DNA of 64,000 nucleotides from Zygnema cylindricum (lineage: Eukaryota; Streptophyta; Zygnematophyceae; Zygnematales; Zygnemataceae). The position numbers and the translations under genes are program-made. The notes under the pieces were generated by a model. The model saw only the letters and a program-made list of their open reading frames with translations, did no database searches and was not told the origin of the DNA. Positions 58,151 to 64,000 of the stretch are shown here, one piece after another (positions within the stretch are counted from its first letter, which is position 1; the number at the start of each line of letters is the position of its first letter). The DNA lies in contig JBBHKE010001531.1 of assembly GCA_037447655.1 (NCBI GenBank), positions 30,439 to 94,438 on the forward strand, read 5' to 3'.

Positions 58151-61100
58151 GATGATGATTTGATCCTCACACTGTTTAAGTCATTACCATCATAGTATGC
58201 TATGATGATCACAGCTTTGAAAAATCAACCTATTGTAGACTTTGATGCAGTATGTCAGCATTTCATTCAGGAAGAAGTTCAAGTTAAAAAAAATGAGGAA
58301 AAAAAGTCAGATGCAACTCTTTATGCCAAAGGCAAACTGTCAATAACTGTTGCTACTATATATGGTAATACCAATCATCACACTACTTACTGTAAATTCA
58401 AAAAGAAAGAACCAAAAACTTTCAGAAATAAAATTGTTTGTTACAATTGTGTAAAACCAGGTCATAAGTCTTTAATTTGTCGTAGTAAAGACAAAAACAT
58501 GCAGAACAAACCATCATTTGCCATGACCATTCAAGTTGAGACTACACTTTTCCTCACATAGTCAAATGCTCAGAAAAGTAAATGGATTATATATTTTGGA
58601 GCGTCTCATCATATGTGTAATAAAGTCCATCTTTTTTCTCTAACATTAAGTCCTCTGATCTACATCAATGGATAAATTCTAAAGACCAGTCTAATAGGCG
58701 AGGTTAAGTTACAATTATAGTGTGATACTGGTAGCCATGAATGGCATCTAAAAGAAGTTTAATACTTACCAGGTTTAAACCAAAACCTTTTAATTGTTAT
58801 GCATGCTGTGAGGAGTGGACTAAAAGTCGAATTTGAGAAAAAGAAAAATGAAAGGTGTGAAATCAGAAGTAAGGGGAAGCTAATCGCTCTTGGATATCCA
58901 AAAGGGAATCTTTTTGCTCAACATTTGGATGATGAAGATGCACAGATGAATTTCAGCAAAGAAGCGGAGACTTTTGAGGTATGACATCAACGATTTGGTC
59001 ATCTGGGAGAGCAAAATCTCAAACGACTCATCGAAAAAAAGATGGTTCGAGGACCTGAGGACTCAATGCGAAAGACAACCTTAAGGGGTGTGAAGGATGT
59101 GTTCAAGGTAAGCAAATATGGCTTCCTTTTCATAAAGATGGTGAACCCAAACATAGAAGGAAGCTGGAGCTTATTCATTCTGATTTGAGCGGTCCTCACC
59201 CCTTAAGTCTTGGAGATTCTAGATTTTTCATCATGTTTACGGATGAGTGCACAAGAAAAGTATGGGTGTATTTCATGCAATCTAAGAGAGAAGCCTTTGA
59301 GAAATTCGAAGAGTTTAAAACCATGGTAGAAATGGAGAGAGAGGGATCAAGATTTTAAGGTCCAAAAACGACGGAACACATATGTTTCGATCAGAAACTT
59401 GGGGATAATCAAAATTTGGTTAGCTTAAGTCCGCGCAAAACGGGTATCGAAAAGACTAAACCGGCTTTAGTTGAAATTGCACGTTTTTAGTGTGGCCCGA
59501 ATCAAAACCTATGGGCTGAAGCTATCCATACTGTAGTTTATCTGAAAAACCGTTCTCCAAGTACTTCTCTAAAAGATTTTACACCTGAAGAAGCTTGGTC
59601 AGGCTTTAAACCAAATGTTAAATGTTTTAGAGTTTTTGGATGCAAAACCTTTGTTCACATCCCAACACATAATAGAAAGAAATTTGACAAAAAGAGTTGG
59701 AATGGTATCTTTGTAGGTTATGAAACATAAATAGAAAAGCTTACAAAACTTATGACCCAATTACAAGGAAAGTTCATGTTAGCCGAGATATGACTGTAGA
59801 TGAAGGGAAGGAATGAAGGGAAGGAATGTAGTTCATATGTGACAGGTAGTTTTGACCCTTGGTATGAAGAACCAACGACTGTCACTGTTCCCTTTAACAA
59901 TCAAGATTAATTGGAAAGTGGGTCTCCACAAACACCAAGTACTCCAAGCAAAGAACATGAGGTGGAGCTTCGTCATCCACGCCAATTTCAATTCCAGTTC
60001 AGACTTCCGTCATCCCCGGAGGAACATCAATCTTTCAATCTTTACCAATGGAGAAGTTATCGGCACTTGAACCATTGCAAATCACAACCTCTCTAAATCC
60101 GATTCAACAATCGCGATTGAAAGTAACCCCACAAAAAATCTCTAATCGGATACGTGCTAAACCAAAACAACTTATTGAAGAAACGAAGATGTGGGTTTAG
60201 CTTATTGTTTTATAGCGGGGGAGGGGGAACCGCAAACCTTACATGAAGCTTTGAGGAGTTCTAATTCTCAGAAATGGAAAAAGGCTATAGAATTAGAATA
60301 TGACTCACTGATCAAAAACAAAACTTGGACCTTAGTAGAACGCCCAATAGAGAAAAACATTGTGGGGTGTAAGTGGATCTTTAAGATTAAGAGGAAGTCA
60401 GATGGATCAGTGGAAAGATAAAAAGCGAGGTTAGTTGTTAAAGGGTATTCCCAAGAAGAAGGGGTTGATTACACTCTCACCAGTAGTGAAGTTTAATAGT
60501 CTTAGAAGTTTAATAGCCTTAAGGGCACCAGAGGGAATGCAGATGCATCAATTAGATATCAAAACTACATTTCTAAATGGGGATTTAGAGGAAGAAGTCT
60601 ACATGGAACTACCAGACGGCATGATAGAACCAGGAAAAGAACACATGGTGTGTAAACTACACAAATCCATATACGGTCTAAAACAAAGTCCTAGGTGTTG
60701 GAACATCAAACTTAACACCGTAATGAGAAATGAGGGCTTTGAGAGATGTCACACAAATGCAGCAGTTTACATTATTGGGGAAGACAAAAACTTAGTGATT
60801 GTCTCACTTTATATCGATGACATGAGTGTCTTTGGTTACCTGTCATCCGAGATTGAAAAGTTCAAACGGTTCTTGAACAACAAATTTGAGACGACTGGTC
60901 TTGGAGAGTTAAGTTGCCTTCTAGGCATAGAAATCAAAAATGAAGCTTATACAGTTTCTATAAATCAATAGAAATATGCAAAAGAAGTATTAAAACATTT
61001 TAATATGGAAGATTGTATTTCTGTATCAACACCTTTAGACCCAAGTCAAAAGCTTACAAAAGAAATGGATCTTGAGTCAAAGTTTGAAAAATATTAGATG

Positions 61101-61225
61101 AGGCAAGTCCCTTACAAAGAGGTAGTGGGCAGTTTGATGTATTTAATGATTTGCACACCCCCAAATTTAGCTGGAGCTGTAGGCTTAGTTAGTCAGTTTA
61201 TGCTTAAATCGTTGAATGCAAGCTA

Positions 61226-61390
61226 CACCGCGAATCGTTATTAGCGTTATGAACTCTATATCGGCGCCCCAAAATTTTGACATTAATACCTTAAATAGAA
61301 TAAACTACACTATATAAGTACGTGGACCATAATCTGCCACGTCTCCTCGCACTAAATTAGAATGAATGACGCTATTTTTTTCTTAAATTT
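61226..61390 (+). mobile_element. Truncated TIR element, family 2
   Basis: It starts after TA with CACCGCGAATCGTTATTAG and runs parallel to 61553-61715, then loses its right end. Together with the preceding flank (tatgcttaaatcgttgaat) it is directly repeated 327 bp further on. Confidence 0.75.
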
Positions 61391-61552
61391 CTGTACATTA
61401 TAAATGTACGGTTCATCCGTACATTTAAACCGTACAAAAAGTATACGCATTTAACGAAAGATTCAAAATCAAAAGAAAAAAACGAAATTTTGTAAAAATG
61501 TCAAAATCCGTACGAATGAGACATCTATGCTTAAATCGTTGAATGCAAGCTA

Positions 61553-61751
61553 CACCGCGAATCGTTATTAGCGTTGTGAACTCTATATCGGCGCCCCAAA
61601 ATTTTGACATTAATACCTTAAATAGAATAAACTACACTATTTAAGTACGTGGACCATAATCTGCCACGTCTCCTCGCACTAAATTAGAATGAATGACGCT
61701 ATTTTTTTCTTTACACTAATAATTTCTCAATCCTAATAAAGATTCGCGGTG
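61553..61751 (+). mobile_element. TIR element, family 2, intact (TA target site)
   Basis: The 199-bp element has ends CACCGCGAATCG and CGCGGTG, TA on both sides, and no coding capacity. Its reverse complement matches 12154-12349. It shares its outermost bases with family 1 (12924-13540, 32316-32815) but not its interior. Confidence 0.82.
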
Positions 61752-62318
61752 TAGATGATGAAAACAATAATAGAATCATTGACCCTCGAGGACCTCGAAA
61801 GAGTTGACCAAGAAACATAATAGTGAACGCTAATAGTGTTCGTGTAAGAATCAATTGTGTCTCCCTGAACTGTGTGGACTTGTTGCAGTCATACCACTCT
61901 AAATCAGAACAGAAAATCTGAACGGACACTTCAGATCCACGTGTCCTATCCAATGGAGCACTAACAATTGAATCCGTGAAACAGCTAAAAAAAATCCGGA
62001 GGAGCCGCTGTACGGATTCGCTCTACAACAAAATCATTAAATGGGTGAAATCAATTCGTGACCGTCCCACTTTCCGACAATCGTTTGAAACTGTACTGAA
62101 GACCGCGTGGTTCATGCACTCAGCCGCGTTGACCCTTGTTGACTTCGTCGAAATCCTGTCGCTTCTGACGGCCGACCAGTCGACTTCGGCGGCGATATCG
62201 ACCGCTTCGTTTATTCCGCCACCGACACGCCACCGACAATCTTTCAGACGCACCGACAAATCCGAAACGCCAAACTAACAATCCAGACCGCCGCCACTAC
62301 CCAATTCGCAAAATCGAC

Positions 62319-62325
62319 TATAAAG
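62319..62325 (+). promoter_or_regulatory. TATA box of His/Pro-rich gene D
   Basis: TATAAAG lies 99 bp before the ATG at 62418. It is aligned with the TATA boxes of copies A and B and followed by a pyrimidine-rich leader. Confidence 0.65.
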
Positions 62326-62417
62326 GCCACCAGCGATACCACACTTTCTCAACCCTCCTTGCTCTCTTACCTTTTACCAGGCTTCTAATCTCTTTCGCCT
62401 TCTCCTCTCAATTCGCC

Positions 62418-63026
62418 ATGGCACGTGTGGGATCTCTCCTAGTTCTGGTTCTCTCTTTAGCAGCCATGGCTCCTTCCCTCGCCCACAAGTCACATGGCCA
62501 TGGATCCAACTCTCCCCGCCCTCCTCACTCTCCCCATCCTCCTCACTCTCCCCATCCTCCTCATTCTCCCCATCCTCCTCACCTCTCCCATCCCTCCCAT
62601 CCCTCTCATCCTCCCCACTCTCCCCATCCACCACGTGTCAGCCATTCTCCCCATCCTCCCGAATCTCCCCATCCCTCCCATCCTCCACGTGGCAGGGGTC
62701 ACCGCAATCTCCTGAGCTTCTTTGACCACGCACGTGTGAACAAGCCTCCCCATTCGCCAAAGACCCCCCATCCTCCCGCACGTGTCAACAATCCACCTCA
62801 TTCGCCTACACGTGTGAACAAGCCTCCTCATTCGCCCAAGGCCCACCATCCTCCCGCACGTGTGAACAAGCCCCCTCACTCGCCAAAGCGTGCGGGTAAA
62901 CCTCCTCACCCTTCCCCACGTGCGAACCGGCCTCCCCACTCCCCCACACGTGTGAACAAACCACCCCATTCGCCAAAATCTCGAAGCCCACCTGGAAAGG
63001 ACAGACGTCAGCTTCTTCACACGTGA
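62418..63026 (+). CDS. Secreted His/Pro-rich protein, copy D (best preserved)
   Basis: An intronless frame of 202 residues. Residues 1-22 are a clear signal peptide (MARVGSLLVLVLSLAAMAPS). Residues 32-90 are HSPHPP repeats. Residues 91-104 form a non-repetitive hinge (RGRGHRNLLSFFDH). From 105 come five or so ARVNKPPHSPK-type repeats, then a basic tail ending RRQLLHT (196-202). The hinge and tail are the parts conserved in all readable copies. The TATA box and leader match copy A, and the frame is free of stops. No known domain was recognised. Likely roles are cell-wall structure, metal binding or a peptide precursor; all are inference. About ten CACGTG motifs fall inside the gene. Confidence 0.8.
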   Translation: MARVGSLLVLVLSLAAMAPSLAHKSHGHGSNSPRPPHSPHPPHSPHPPHSPHPPHLSHPSHPSHPPHSPHPPRVSHSPHPPESPHPSHPPRGRGHRNLLSFFDHARVNKPPHSPKTPHPPARVNNPPHSPTRVNKPPHSPKAHHPPARVNKPPHSPKRAGKPPHPSPRANRPPHSPTRVNKPPHSPKSRSPPGKDRRQLLHT

Positions 63027-63584
63027 GAAGGAGGTCTCTAAGGAGAAGATTGGGCAGCTCGAAGTCTTTGAGAAGGCAAGGAATCTGATGGGGAATTCGA
63101 TATTTTGGAGAAATTTCCTCTGAAATGATTTTGAGGCTAAAGAATGGGCAAAATAACATCTATTAGAGGCATAAATGACGTTTTTTCTGAAAAACAAGCA
63201 TTTACCTTTTTTTTATCTATTTGTTGGGCGATTTGAAGAACTTTTTTTTGGTTTCGGGCAGTGGGCAGGCTAAAGAATTCGTTCTTGCTATCTGTCCGCC
63301 CCCAAAAAAAAAATTGAGAGGGAGAGGACAGCTATAATTCTGGGAACTTTTTGGAATTGATGATATTTTTTTTGGTTTTTAGAACTTTGGGATTCTCAGG
63401 TGGGGTGTAGTTTATGGGATATTATTCGAAAGCCTTTGATAGTTTCAAAAATGATTTGTATTTTAATGCAATGTTTAAGAAATCATAGGCGTGTGTTTAG
63501 TACTTCTCCATGTGTAAGGTTACTATGGGTTTATTATTGGAAAACTTTTGCAATTGGTGGTTTTTATCTTTTGTTTTTGTAACA

Positions 63585-64000
63585 CTTCTCCCTAGTCTTC
63601 TTGTCTCTCCTTGTCCCTCTCCTTCTCCCTCTATTTCTGCCTCTCCTTCTCCCTCTCCCCCTCTCCCACACTCTTTCTCTGCCTATCCCTCTCTCTCTCT
63701 CCCTCTGGCTCTCCCTTTCCCTCTCCCGCTGTCTTTCTCCCTTTCTCTGTCTCTCCCTCTCCCAATCCCGCTGTCTCTCCTTCTACCTCTTCCTCTTCTA
63801 TCCCTCTCCTCCTCCCTCTATATTTCCCGCTCCTTCTCCCTCTCCTCTCCTATTCCCCCTCCTGTCTTTTCCTCTCCATCTCTTCTCCCTCTTCCGCTGC
63901 CTCTCCCTCTCCCTGTTCCGTCCCGCTCCCTCTCCCTACCCCCCTCCCTGCCCCTTCCCTCCTCCTCCCCCTCCCTTTTCCCCTCTCTCTCTCCCTCTCC
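63585..64000. repeat. Pyrimidine-rich ctccct minisatellite, unit D
   Basis: More than 410 bp of nearly pure C/T (ctccct, ctctcc words), running off the window end. It occupies the same array position as the (CT)n tracts of units A to C and is far longer. Confidence 0.88.

Larger units (their letters stand above)
56648..61222 (+). pseudogene. Decayed Ty1/copia element coding region
   Basis: Domain order is gag, protease, integrase, RT, as in Ty1/copia. Gag opens at 56648 inside the LTR (MATFSESQHDIRALG) and reads KFNGSNYY, then a TAG where W is expected. It continues with AMWDKLRTVHKHTN. After an insertion (about 57190-58150) gag resumes, with knuckle CYNCVKPGHKSLIC near 58440. The protease site reads IIYFGASHHM, so the catalytic Asp is lost. 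Integrase shows LIHSDLSGP, AEAIHTVVYLKNRSP and KCFRVFGC. RT shows WKKAIELEYDSLIKNKTW, LDIKTTFLNGDLEEEVYM and SLYIDDM. Many stops and shifts occur throughout. It ends at a TIR element near 61223. Confidence 0.88.

Noticed and set aside
62490-63197. Long minus-strand frame (235 codons) opposite His/Pro-rich gene D
   Set aside because: It mirrors the repeat codons. The plus frame has TATA box, signal peptide and conserved tail.
1-64000. CRISPR arrays, bacterial operons, riboswitches, rRNA genes
   Set aside because: No regularly spaced repeats, bacterial gene organisation or rRNA sequence was seen. Introns and plant gene families show eukaryotic nuclear DNA.

Overview
This window is nuclear DNA of a land plant. 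It is AT-rich, intron-bearing and full of plant-type LTR retrotransposons primed by the tRNA-iMet type of primer-binding site. It carries a class G (G-box-binding) bZIP gene and genes of the plant-only Root_cap and Pollen Ole e 1 families. I cannot name the species. Gene density is low: three intact gene models, one gene copy cut by a gap, two pseudogene copies, and many decayed elements.

Left arm, 1-22 kb: this is transposon territory. A complete but coding-dead Ty3/gypsy element lies on the minus strand at 870-10363, with 5-bp target duplications (GTATG), PBS, polypurine tract and LTRs of about 969 bp. Part of a second, plus-strand Ty3/gypsy element (LTR, PBS, gag) sits inside it. From 12.1 to 14.8 kb there are three small TIR elements flanked by TA, one of them split by a Tourist/Harbinger-like element flanked by TTA. 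The stretch from 15 to 22 kb is mostly featureless, apart from an LTR relic, a pyrimidine tract and a decayed unknown reading frame.

Centre, 22-32 kb: a nine-exon bZIP gene at 22895-28161 (435 residues: polyQ, proline-rich MFMR region, basic region, six heptad leucines) is the clearest gene. Downstream is the C-terminal relic of a non-LTR-type reverse transcriptase (31024-31480) and another TA-flanked TIR element.

Right arm, 34-64 kb: this is a degenerate array of segmental duplications. The basic unit is a small secreted His/Pro-rich protein gene (plus strand), an intergenic stretch with a (CT)n microsatellite, and then, tail-to-tail, a minus-strand gene for a secreted protein with an Ole e 1-like domain, an extensin-like SPPPPKR hinge and a GDPHF/Root_cap module. 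Unit A (about 33.9-41.6 kb) is nearly complete. Unit B (44.4-49.96 kb) has a dead His/Pro gene and an apparently intact Root_cap gene that runs into a 353-base gap. Units C-prime and C (50.3-53.4 kb) are broken, with a Ty1/copia gag-protease fragment between them. Unit D (62-64 kb) has the best-preserved His/Pro-rich gene. The array is interrupted by a solo copia LTR (TSD GTGAC), a decayed copia element (55.4-61.2 kb) holding a tRNA-like sequence, and a tandemly duplicated TIR element.

The two array families both look like secreted, cell-wall or mucilage-type proteins. That they act together is inference from their repeated linkage only. The bZIP gene is an unlinked nuclear regulator. The His/Pro-rich genes are unusually dense in CACGTG, the motif class such bZIPs bind, but this follows from their codon repeats and no regulatory link is shown.
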